A DNA stretch of 64,000 bases from positions 358,971 to 422,970 of the forward strand of contig JAFCMP010000042.1 in NCBI GenBank assembly GCA_017506865.1, read 5' to 3'. A program made the position numbers and the translations under genes. Below are positions 1 to 12,100 of the stretch, piece after piece; positions within the stretch are counted from its first letter, which is position 1, and every line of letters starts with the position of its first letter. The stretch is from Tribonema minus. Lineage: Eukaryota > Sar > Xanthophyceae > Tribonematales > Tribonemataceae. The notes beneath the pieces were generated by a model. It saw only the letters and a list, made by a program, of their open reading frames with translations. It had not been told where the DNA came from and searched no databases.

Positions 1-108
1 ACTCACTCAATGACTCAATGTCGTGCGCTTCATGCAGCAGACATTTCATTCAATTTTTACGCAATGCCGCTGCTCCGCTGCACGCTGTCGCGCCCGTGCC
101 TCGTGCAG

Positions 109-3100
109 GTTGAAGTTGAAGCCGCGCTCGACGCGTACACCGCCAAGGTGAGGCTCGCGGCGCGCGCCTGGTCAGCCTACTCGAGTACTCGAGTACTCGC
201 ATGACTCATTGCTGCACAGTGCCGCCACACAGCTCTGTTGTGTGAGCAGCAGCATACTCATGTGTTGAGAGAATTATTATATCAGTTTGATCATATGTTA
301 CTTGTATCACGCGCTTGGTCGGCGTACTCGACTCGAGTACTCGCGCAACTCATGGCTGCTGAGCGCCGCCACACAGCTCTGTCGCACGAGCAGCAGCGTG
401 CCAGCATGTTCGCCCAAACAAGCGCCAAACTTCAGCACCCGTGTTGAGCTGCGATCGCAGTGCAATACACCAAGTCAGGAGCGCCTGTGACGCTCGTCGC
501 CTGCTGGTCGCGCTGCACCATTCCCAACAAGGTGCTGACTGTCCGAGGCCAAACGGCGCGCGCTTGTCGCCTCGCTGTCTGTCTAGCAGAAAGGGGGGGG
601 GGGGGGGGTCACCTTAGTGGGAGGAGGGGAAGAGGGGGGCAACGAGGCAATGGTGCAGAAGTGTTGTGGTCGTTGGACAGGAGTAGCCATCACCCCCAGA
701 CCGTGTTCTTACAAGGTCTGCACTCCGCTGCGCTGCGATGCCAAGGCACACAGACACAACCAGAGCTTTGCCATGCATGAATACGGCGCATGCCGTGCGT
801 CTCAGGCGTGCGAGATGCGCTCACAACAGTCCACTCACCCCTTACTCCCACCCTCGTGATGGCCCGTTCCAGCTTCAATGTGTCAGTAATGCTCCACCTA
901 GTGATTGTCATAGCCGCTGAAGAGCGGTTCGGCGGTCCGAAGTGCCGATCTGAAAACAGCGCTTCTTGCGATCAAGTTCAAGTTGCTGTAGTATGAGATG
1001 CGCAAGAAGAAATAATTCCATGTACCAGCTCGTTCAGCGTTCTGATTCCTGAAACCCCCCTTCCCCTCTTCCCCGCTCTCCCAGGACTGCTGTCGCCTAG
1101 AGTCCCACGACTAGGCTCAAGTGGTCGAAGCACGTTGAATTTCTTCATCGAATCACATGGCTTTGCATCCATCGTGTTCACAGCGATTTTTTGACGCTCC
1201 CCCTCCCCCCCTGTGTCTCGCTCCCCCAGGACTACCTCGGCTGGAACCCGCTTGCGGGACCGCCGCCGGAACGAGTGCTGGTGAGCCATTTCTGCATTCT
1301 ATGACACCAGTGATAGTACGCCGCCGCAACGTGCGCGCTGCTTGTGCATCTGCAGCGAGCTGTGTCGACACTGCTTGGTACTGAAAGCGAAGGCAGTGAA
1401 TGCAGAGGGGAGGGTGATAGTCGGTGTGGGGGGGAGGGAGAGGGGTGAGTGCTGATGAGCGGTTTCGTCATTCTGTGACGCCAGCATCAGTACCTTGCTT
1501 CAATGTGCGCACTGCGTGAGCATAAGACTACAATGCAGGGGAATGGTAGTGGTGGGGGGGACCTTAGCCACGAATGGATGCCCTGTGCCGGACACTGTAT
1601 CTTGGGTTACCTAACCCTAACCCAAAGACGTGCGGGCGCATCATCTTCCGACGGTTGCTGACATGTCGCGGGGCATTGGCGAGGTACTTCCCCTTGGAAC
1701 AAAAATGACATCTTGCTTGCACGACATGTGCTCAAGCACGTGCCAATCACTCCTCGGCGCGTTGGGGCAGCACTTAGGGTTAGGGCTAAGGTCCTGAGTG
1801 GGGACTCTTGACGTTCTACAGCACGCGCCAGCCATCAGGAACAAAGAGTACTGTGTGACTTGTCCGAGCTGCTGCAATGGATTGCAATTTGCGACTCCCA
1901 CTCGTTGCTCGTAGAACCTGTACACTTAGGTTTAGGGTTGGGGGTGAGCAGAACCTGTACTGGGACGCCAATCATAGCTGAGACTGACTTGTAAAGCATC
2001 AAGGCCCCTTGCCAGAGAATGTCGAGGGGCGCTGCAGGCAAACACCCCCCCTGGCCCTTCCCACGTCAGCACAAGCGCGGGAGTCGTTTCAGCTGGCTTG
2101 TGAATGCCGCATGCATCGCTTGCAGGATGTGCACAAAGGCGCAGTGCGCCTTGGTTGCTTGCGGAATAAGCATGAAGACGCAGTCCATATTTGCAGACGC
2201 TGAATGCGTCACTTACAGGCCGCGCACACGGCACTGAACGAATTGCCAGTTACGTGCCCATCACGGCGTGGCGCGCCTTGTCTAACGCAACCATTGCTGA
2301 ATGATTGATTTGTTGAGTGGACAAATGAATGAACGCGCCGAGCGCAGGATTTGTTTATGGATGTGTATATGGGCGATCACGCCGTGGCGCGCCATGACCC
2401 CCGCTGACACAATGTTTGATTTAAAAAGTGAATGAATGAATGAAGTGAATGAATACCACGCATGCAGGACGTGTACACAAACGCGCCCATCACGCCGTGG
2501 CGCGCCATGTCCAACCTGATCAACGCTGAATGAATATTTGTGACTGAATGAATGAATGGTTGGGTGAATGATCATGTTGTGCGCAGGACGTGTACTCGGG
2601 CGCGCCCATCACGTCGTGGCGCGCCATGTCCAACATCACCGCGCATGAATGAATGAACAAATGAATGAATGAATGAATGAACACGTTTGGGCGCAGGACG
2701 TGTACACGGGCGCGCCCATCACGCTGTGGCGCGCCATGTCCAACATGACTAGGGATGTGCGCAGCGTATATCGTATATATAACGTATAGATATGTATAGC
2801 GTATATATAACGTTATAATGCGAAAAGCCTATACGCTCTATACGTTTCGCTAAAACGTCATTATTTCGGCTTTTCAGGGTTCTGTTGACCTGCCACATCA
2901 TCGGAAGGCCACTCTATGACCTCTGACATCGCGTCTCTTGGCCACGTCGCTAAGGTTACCGGCTGTAGCTGCTGCTGTTGCTGCTGCAGCGTACAGAGGT
3001 AGAGGGCAAAGTCGTGCTTGCTTCCAACAGTAAGCGTCAGAACTGGTGGGCCATGAGAGGTGCCCTGTCGTTTCCTCACATGGCCAAGGTGGCGGTCAAG

Positions 3101-6100
3101 ATGTTGTCGTTTCATGTGACCAGTTGTGCCACTGAGCGCAACTGGTCTTTGTGGGGGGATATTTTTGTCAAGGGCCGCAACAGACTTGCACTACAGCGCG
3201 CTGAGAAGCTGGTGATGATCAGGGGGAATGCAAAGAACATTGAGCACCGCAGGTCAGAGGAGGAGGTCGTGCTGTCTCTGCTGGCTGAGAAGTAGAGTGC
3301 TCATGTAGGTTGAGAACACACAGATGCCACGTGGCAGGCCTGCATTTGTAATCACTACAGCGTTTTTGCTTTGATCTGGATCTCGCTTCTGGTGCCTGTT
3401 CTGCAACGCCTGCGATTGATGCTACAATGCATAAAGAAAAATTAATTGAAACGGAGTTGAAGTTCAGGTTTTGCCATTAAATATACGTTTGTATACGTGG
3501 TATAACATTATAAGGGGTTATAATATACGTTATACATAGTATAATTTTTGAAATTATACGCTCGTGCACATCCCTAAACATGACCAATGCTGAATGAATA
3601 ACTGTGACTGAATGGATTAATCAATGAACACGTAGGGGCGCAGGACGTGTACACGGGCGTGCACATCACGCGGTGGCGCGCCATGTCCAACATGACCAAT
3701 GCTGCACACTTGTACATATTTTGACTAAATGAATGAATGGATCAATAAATGAACACACTGGGGCGCAGGACGTGTACACGGGCGCGCCCATCACGCAGTG
3801 GCGCGCCATGACCAACCTGACCATGAATGAATGAATTGACAAATGAATGAATGCACGCGTTGGGCGCAGGACGTGTACACGGGCGCGCCCATCACGCCGT
3901 GGCGCGCCATGTCCAACAGCCTCATCTCCACGTTCTACGCGCACCGCGTCGGCGTTCGCCTGGGCTGCGGCTACGAGGACGTGTTCCGCTGGCTGCGCGC
4001 GCTGCGCCCGTACCGCGGCCCGCGCGAGCTCAAGTGGCAGGAGTACATGGACCAGGTGCGTGTACGGCGAGAGTACATGCCTGGTACAGTGAACTATATG
4101 AAGTATTCCGCTAGCTGCGCGCGCTGCGCCCGTACCGCGGCCCGCGCGAGCTCAAGTGGCAGGAGTACATGGACCAGGTGCGTGAACTGCGTGAGAGTTC
4201 ATGCTCGGTACAGTGAATTGTGCAACTTCATGCGTGATACGGTGAACTATGCAATGGTTTGCGAGGATGTGCTACGCTGGCTGCGCGCTGCGCCCGTACC
4301 GCGGCCCGCGCGAGCTCAAGTGGCAGGAGTACATGGATCAGGTGCGTGAATTGTGAGAGTACATGCTCAGTGAACTCTGCAAGGTCATGCCTGATACAAT
4401 GATGTGTGCGATGGTTTGTAAAGGATGTGCTCTGCTGGCTGCGCGCGCTGCGCCCGTACCGCGGCCCGCGCGAGCTCAGGTGGCAGGAGTACATGGACCA
4501 GGTGCGTGAACTGCGAGAGTACATGCCTGGTACAGTGAACTTGGCAAGTTCATGCCTGATGCAGAGATGTGGGCAATGCTTTGCAAAGGACGTGCTCCGC
4601 TGGCTGCGCCGCTGCGCCCGTACCGCGACCTGCGCGAACTCAAGTGGCAGGAGTACATGCACCACGTGCATGACTTGCGAGAGTACATGCCTGGTACAGC
4701 GAACCTACGGCAACAGCGAACTCTGCTGCGGCTACGAGGACGCTTGCTGGTGGCTGCGCGTGCCGCGCTCGTATTGCGGCCGTCGCGCGCTCGTGAGCTG
4801 AGGGTGGAAGTAGTATATAGACAACGAGTTTGCAACGAGTTTGCATGCTGGCTGCAAGCGTACAAGTGTACGCATTCAAGTTGTCAAGCGTTCAGGTTGT
4901 TGAGCAGCATTACACATGCCATGCAATGATGTGCCATTGAACCGGCTTCTTGCTGCTGCTGTGCGGCCTTGTGCCGGCAGCACCCAGTCTGTTCAACTGT
5001 CACTGGTAACTGAACGCTGCGCGCGAAACAGGAAGTGAACATTGTTTCCACACGTTTTGCTGTGGCGCAGTGCTACCTGGTGGCCCATGTCATCCTGACG
5101 CTCAACAGCTGGGGCGAGCTGCGGCTGGAGCCGGAGTTGCTGCCGCACGAGTACCTATTTGTCAGAGAGGTGAGAGCAGGTGGACACAACATCTTCAACT
5201 CTTATGGGCAGCGCAGAGCTGCAAAGGTAGTCTGCACTGCATGCAATTTGCAGCATTCATGTACTTTTCATCAACGCTCAGGGCGCCGAAAAGCCCAGAT
5301 GGTGGATGTCCAGCTTGCAACCAGAATCCACATGTCTTTGTGAACACCTTAAAAGTGCCTCAATACGCATTGCCGATCACGTCTTTCTACTCAAGCCCAT
5401 GGTGGTGAGAGCAATGCAAATCAATTGAGTTTCACTTGCATCTCCGCTTGAGAACGGCAGCTTCAAATATGGGTGTAGATCAGGCCAGTCACGGCTAGTC
5501 AAATCACGCTGGGCGATTCTGCTGACACTGACTAAGCTGCGACATTTCCACGGTCCTGAAAGCGAGTAGGAGGGACGGCCTTGCTGCTTGCAATGCGACA
5601 TTGTCATGAATGCACTTTGGTGTGGCGGACCGGGCTCCGCTCTTGCCGCAGTTGCGACATTATGACCTTTCTTTTTGCGGATTGATAGTGGCAGCATGAT
5701 TGCTCAGATGGAGCACGCAAATCACACTTAATAAAAGTGGCAACCCACCCACCATGCAGCTGAGGGGGGTACATTAGGCAAGGCTCCATTCACATGTATA
5801 GCTTGAGCCTTGCCATGTGCAACTCGTATTCCACATTCCTTGAATGTTGTGGCCATGACAACGCACTGCACGTGCAGCTTCTGCTGCTGGTCCGATCATG
5901 GCATGCAGCAGTGCCAAACCCTGTTGTATGTGTTGTGGACCGTAGAATGGTGCAGGTATCACTCTGCCATATCGGCTGATCGACATGGCAGTTGTGCTCC
6001 ATAAACTACGACGCCGCGGAAGCCTTGCGGCAGCGGCCGACACACATTTGCGTCATCTCCAACGACATGGAGTGCAGCGCAAACGGCTTCATCGGCCTAC

Positions 6101-9100
6101 CTGCCTGCACATGTTGCAAGCCGATAATCGTTATGTTTCGCCAAGGATCTGTGAACCAGAGGAATGTGAAAGTCTTCCGCTCTTCCTCCGTCGTTCCTCC
6201 ACCGCCGCAGCACTTGGCAGTGCAAATAACGCAGCGGGATGTGCACCTGGTGGGGCAGTTCATCGAGGTCAGCGTTGTCGCATCGTCTGATCATTGGTTT
6301 GCCTGAAGTCACGCGAGTAGTTGGGGCTAAGCATCGGGGCATGACATCAGATGGCTCGAATTTGCCCTTATTGTATCATGGGGTTATGGTGTAGTGGTTA
6401 TCACGAATCGTTTGCAACGATTAGGTCGTGGGTTCGAGCCCCACTAACTCCTGTTTTTTTCCTTTCTTGCTTCACCGTTCTTCACCTCAATTTTTGCATG
6501 TGTCATCTGAGTGTGTTGTAGTACGAAGGGGGGTGCGAAGTTAAAGTAGGAGGGTGTATACAGTCTGCCAATGTTTGGTCTGCACCCAAATGATGAACCC
6601 ACTGCGCCATTGCGGAGCCTGCGCCTGCAATGAGATCATGAAATTGCAGCATAAAACGGGACTTTTCAAAGCCTCCTAAAACTCTCATATCAGCTCCCAC
6701 ACAATGCGCTACACACCAGACAAGGGACCATTGCCAGGACATTCACTGTGCGATGGTGACAGGATTCTCGCTGCGCGCTGCCCTCATTGGCTGCATCGTT
6801 GCCTGGCAGGTGCTGCGCGTCTTTGGCGCCGCCGACTCCGACCCCCTCATACAGGTGAGGCGCACCGATGGCAGCGCTCAAAACGCACACATCGCGGCGC
6901 TTGCATCCAGCGCTTGTGCTTGAGCAGTCAGCAGCAGTACCGCACTAGCTTCTATACTAGTCAGTGCGTGTACTGAAACGTGTGTCACGCGACAAGGCTC
7001 TCGCGCTGCGCTTGTGCATGAGAGGCATGAGAGCAGCCACCAATATCCATCTGCATTGTACTTCCTATTAATTCTCGCTCAGGGCGCAAAAATCCCAGAT
7101 GATTGATATCAAAGCTTAGACATAGTACAGAATCCACGTGCCGTGTGGCAGTCTGAAAGTGTCTCGATGACAATCACTTCAGTGTACTAATGCGCGCGCG
7201 CGCTATCGACGTCTCTCGTTGTTGTTGGGACCAGGCCGGCATCACCTTCCTTCTGCAGGCGCAGGAGGAAGACGGGTCCTGGGACAGGGGTGAAGACAGG
7301 GTAAGAGTTCTACTTGGTACTTGCTTTCGGCGCTGTTCCAGTTGCTGCCTGTTGGCCAACTGTGTATGTTGTGCACATGTCAGGAGGGTGATCACGTTGC
7401 GCCAGAGAAGGCGGCGGCGCGCGCCTGCGTGTACTCTGCAGGAAGGCGCTTTACTGTAGACTGTGTGCAATCAGGGTACGCGCCGAAACCCACCCATGTT
7501 TCCCCGAAACTAGTTTTGGCGATATGTCGGGGTCGGATCCATTGGAACTTGTTGGAATGGCCGGGATGCATTTGAGGGCGAAGGGACTCCGTCAGGGTGT
7601 TTGATACTGTTCTGTGCATAGCACAAGTGTAGGGTTGCAAAAAAGCGTATTTCCCCACACAAATACGCCTTATTCAAATACGCCGTATTTCCAGTACGTA
7701 TTTGATGTATTTGGCGAATCTGGGCATATGCTGGCACACGCAGTGTAGCTACAGCACACACAGCTCTCTGGTGTGCAACCTCAACCTCAAGTTGAGGTTT
7801 GACGCACTGTATGCCTCGTCTACTAGAAGGCGCTCAGGGTTAAGGGCAGGGTTAGAATGAGGGTCAGGGTTAGGTGTAGGAGCTGGAGCAGCCACGACGA
7901 CGACGAGGGTGGCATTTACGTGCACAAATCGTGAGGTGGCGATGGCAGACACCTTGGGCCTCTGATGATGGCGGTAGCGGTGCTGGCGAGGCTGCTGTAC
8001 CTGCAACAATTCCTGTCGAGCGAGCATTGCTGCCTGTGCAGCCATCCATCGGCTGTGTGGCCATCCATCGGTGTCGAAGGAAAACGCGGCCACACAGAAT
8101 AAACGATCATGTTGAAGTTCGGCTTCATCGAAGGAGAAGAAGAAGGCGAAGGCAGGCAAGGGGGAAGGATGCGGCGTTGCCCACACTGCCTTGTCAAGCA
8201 CTCCGTGGGCATTTGCAAAGGGGTCAGGCGTGAGGTCGCTCAAAAAGCACGTCCCAGTTCCTGGTGCTGCTGTCTCGCTGCTGATGTCAGCGTCAGCAAA
8301 GGAGCGCAGTTAACAGGCCTACGACAACACCGTATTTGCGGCGTATTTGCTCACACAAATACGTATTTAAATACGTATATACGCCCCCGTACTTAAGTAC
8401 GCATACGAAGTTTTGCAACCCTACACAAGTGTGTTTGCACACACCACGCTTCAAACTGGTATGACAGCGGTTTGGTCATTACTGTCAGCAGTTGTTGCGC
8501 CTCATCTCAACCCTCCCCCCGCCCATTCCCTAACCCTAACCTGTCGGAACTAAAGATCGGAACCTGAGGCAACGAGGCCTCGAGGTTTCGACGTTCACCC
8601 TGTATGTACGTACAGAATTGGCCTTGTAATCGAGGCAGTCGCTATCCTGGTTAGGAAGAACCGATTCTGGTATTTTTATCCGTTTTGAGGTGAGCTCTTC
8701 AGCCCGCATGGATACATAGTTTGTGGTTTTGACTTTTTACGGATGCACGCACACACAATCTCTTCTTGTGAAATGGATGCTATGTGTGTGTTCTTACCCT
8801 AACCCTAACCCTAACCCTAAACCTAACCCTAACCCTAAGTGTCACTATTGTGTATGTGTGGGTGTGTTCTGTCAGAAACTTTTCAACAGGTACTGTTTGA
8901 TCATGTGTTTATCCGTTTCTAGGCAACACGGGTCCAGCTTTGATAGAATGTATACGCTGGCACCTGCATGCGCACAGCTAGTAAAGCTGAACAAGACCAT
9001 CATCAATAATCGAAAACAGTACGATAATTATCGAAAAACTTCAATTTCGATCGGATTTTTTCCTATTCCGATGATTGTATTGGAACCTGGATTGAAACTG

Positions 9101-12100
9101 CTCAAAAAGCTTATCTTGAGCGATGCTCAAAAATGCTCATCTTGAGCAAAGAGGGTGGATTGAAACCCCTCTCCAGCACGGCTCTGCGCACCGTTGTTGC
9201 TCAAGATAAGCCTTTTTGAGCATCGACTGTGAAGCACGACAGAGGGGTGAATCACGTAGTTCAACTTGCCACACGTCAGTGCTTCATTGTGAGCCAGGAA
9301 CGCGGTACTGCACTGTTCAGCACGCGCGGACGCCCGAAGGAGCAGGTGGACCGATACGCACAAAATTCATTTGCGGCGCCAAATTCCTGTGAGCCTCGCC
9401 GCTGTCGGACCGGCATTATTATGTAATGTCAGCAAAGTATACTTATCAGTGCCTTTGCCACTGCCCGCTCTCGGTTCCCCGAATTTGCGCGGTGGGACCG
9501 AAGATTGAAAATTCGGCATGCGGAACTGACCTGTCTTGGGCATGTCGGCTGTTGTTCATGAACCAACTTCAACACTGGCTGCTTCATAAACCAACTTCAA
9601 CATGTGAACATGTGCTGAGCCGTGCGTTGTCAGTTTCAGATTTATCCATTATGATGCATTGCACTGCGATCGCTGACCTGGGTCTCATGGGCCGCTCTCT
9701 CGCTCGACTGCCGCTGCTGCCGCTGCCCGCCGTTGCAGGACGACTATACGACCTACCATGCTACCATGGTCGGCATACAGGTGCGCCAGCATGATTCAAA
9801 GCAGTACATTGTGAGTACACCACCGATGAATGTGAAGAATTATTTCCGATTTGTCGTGCCCCCAATGAGAACTGATACTTTGTCCAAGGAGTACACTCAC
9901 GCATATGTGCGTCTTCGCATCCGAATTGGAAATGATCAGAGTACACCGGTGCACTGCCGCTGATGTCGATCTTGTTGCCAGCCAAGCGGGCCACACGCGG
10001 TGAGTTGGTGTCTGGTGGGTCGATGGAAGGCCGAGCGAAGGCCATCCGAGAGAGATGGATAAGCTTAGACGCGCTGATGCGACGCCGGGTGCTGGCCTTG
10101 CGCAGCGCTCAGCGCTCAGCAGGCACGAAAAGGTTGTGGTTATCATGGAAAGTATACTTCTCCGGAGTACTTTCCCATACATTTCATCATCATTTACACA
10201 TATCAGAAATCCCAGTGACTTTGGCGCATATTGGCGAAAATTTCGGTTGAGGTAGTTGACACACAAGTACAATGATCTGTGGCACACACAGAAGTGAATA
10301 TCATACCTACGTACGCTAAGCCAGCGCTGCCAAGTTGAGGGTACCACCTGAAGAAACGCGCCTGGTGTCGCTGCTCGGGGTTTCCTGTCCAAGGCGCGCG
10401 ACGCGCGCGACGGCAAAGGGTCACGATTAGGGTTTGGGTTAGGGGTAGGGTCAGGGTTCGTGGCCTTGCGCGATGCTCTGCATTCGGGGGGGACCCTAAG
10501 GCACGGGACACTGTAAGGCGGCGAACGCCACGTGGACATTATAGGCATTTTCGATGGATCAGGGTCTCTAGCGCGGGGACCCCCTGTCCGAGGCGCGGGA
10601 CGCGCGCGACGGCAAAAGGTCATAGTTAGGGTTGGGGGTTGGGTCAGGGTTCGTGGCCTTGCGCGACGCGCTGCAATTGGGGAACCCTAGGGCGCGCGAC
10701 TCTGTAAGGCGGCAAACACCGCGTGGATGTTTGAGGCACGCGGATGTCGAGGCATTTTTGATTGATGAGCGTCTGTAGTGCGGGAACCCCCTGTCCGAGG
10801 CGCGAAATGTACGCGACGACAAAGGGTTAGGGTTAGTCTCCGAATTTGTGGGGGTGCGCGACGTGCAGCGTCTGCTGTGCGGCGCAGTTTGCGGAGCGCT
10901 GCTACGAGGCTGTCGCTGCTGAAGCTGATGGCTGTGATCGACAAAGTTTGTCAGCGGTGCGGGCCGCAGAGCGCTGCCTTTGAAGCCTTCGCTGCTGGCG
11001 CTGATGGCTCTGGTCAACAGAGTCCCTTTTTGTCAAAATTTCTCTTTGACTCCTAGTCGGCTAGCGTCTGCTGCGCGCGCTGTGAGAGAAGGAATCGGCG
11101 GATTCCGAAGCGGGTGCGAGCGCGATGTGAACGAGTGAATGTGTACATACCAGTGGTGCATGTTGCGTGGCACTACATTTTGTCGCGCGCGCTTGTTCCG
11201 CGGCAGTGTTCCAGCACGCAAACTCCACAGGGCAACGTGCGATCACATGAGTTTACTCGAGAATGCTGTATGGTATGTGCGCCCAGGCGGTCAATGCAAC
11301 GCATTTCGACCTGTACGATTGTCATTTCGACCTGTACGATAGTCGTACAGGTCGAAATGCGTTGCATTGACCACCTGGGCGACAATCGTACAGGTCGAAA
11401 TGTGCTGCATTGACCACCTGTCTGCAAGCACGCAGGCAGGGTATGCGCGCTTCTCCCACCATACCCAGGCATGCACGATGCTCACCCCGTGCCCCGCACC
11501 CGCCTGCCTGCTCACAGGCGCTGCTGGTCCACGTCTACAGGGGGAGCGGACCGGGCATCACCAGGTACGCATTTCAGCAGCGCCCAGCGACGGCATGAGT
11601 GTGCTCCGTGCCCACGAGCTCCTCAGCAGTGCTCAAAACCAACCGGGTTCCGTCGCTTGCCCCGCATGCCCCCCCCCCCGCCCCCTCGCCGGCGCCCCTT
11701 CTCCTGCGCGCACCCCCCCCCCTTGTGATCCTCCACGAGAGCCACTCTACTCCTTTGATGCCTACATCCCTTATACCAAGCTCATATCATCGCTGTTACC
11801 CCCCCCCCCCCCCCCCCCCGCCCTCCCCGTGTGCGACCGCCCTGCAAACCCCCCTGCGAAGCCTGGCGCCGCTGCTCGAGGAGTGGTACGCGGAGGAGAT
11901 GTGCCGCGAGTCCAAGCCCCTGTCGAGCACTGCCGCCGTCGACGAGGCCAACGATACGAGGTGAGCGCTGCCACCATCTTCAATGCTTCAACAACTTCAA
12001 GGCTGACGTCACTTCCGTTTGCAGGCTACGGTGACGGGGTGCACGCGGCTTGCCAAGCCCCAGAAATGTGCCATTTCGCATCCATGTAGAGTGCACTTCA

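Larger units (their letters stand above)
2240..3835 (+). repeat. Tandem decaying copies of the acceptor and 5' end of exon 3870-4055
   Basis: The exon start encoding DVYTGAPITPWRAMSN, with its GGGCGCAG acceptor, is repeated upstream of the real exon. Copies begin near 2240 (partial), 2346, 2464, 2585, 2698, 3645 and 3768. They are separated by GAATGAATGAATG-type tetranucleotide tracts. Identity to the real exon falls towards the distal copies, and each copy stops after about 54 nt, before the second half of the exon. One copy was later split by a hAT transposon at 2750-3576. Confidence 0.85.

Noticed and set aside
7749-8243. Minus-strand 164-codon frame inside the 7630-8423 element as a transposase
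   Set aside because: No DDE/RNase H, hATC or BED pattern; part of it is translated telomere-like repeat.
9796-10623. Minus-strand open frame of 275 codons
   Set aside because: Composed of repeated TSRASRASDRG-like low-complexity sequence and telomere-like tracts (NPDPTPNPNP); no splice or homology support.
11800-11820. Poly-C and poly-G runs (also 14657, 26350, 59545, 60020, 61640) as functional features
   Set aside because: Likely homopolymer microsatellites or length-error-prone assembly sites; no function can be supported.
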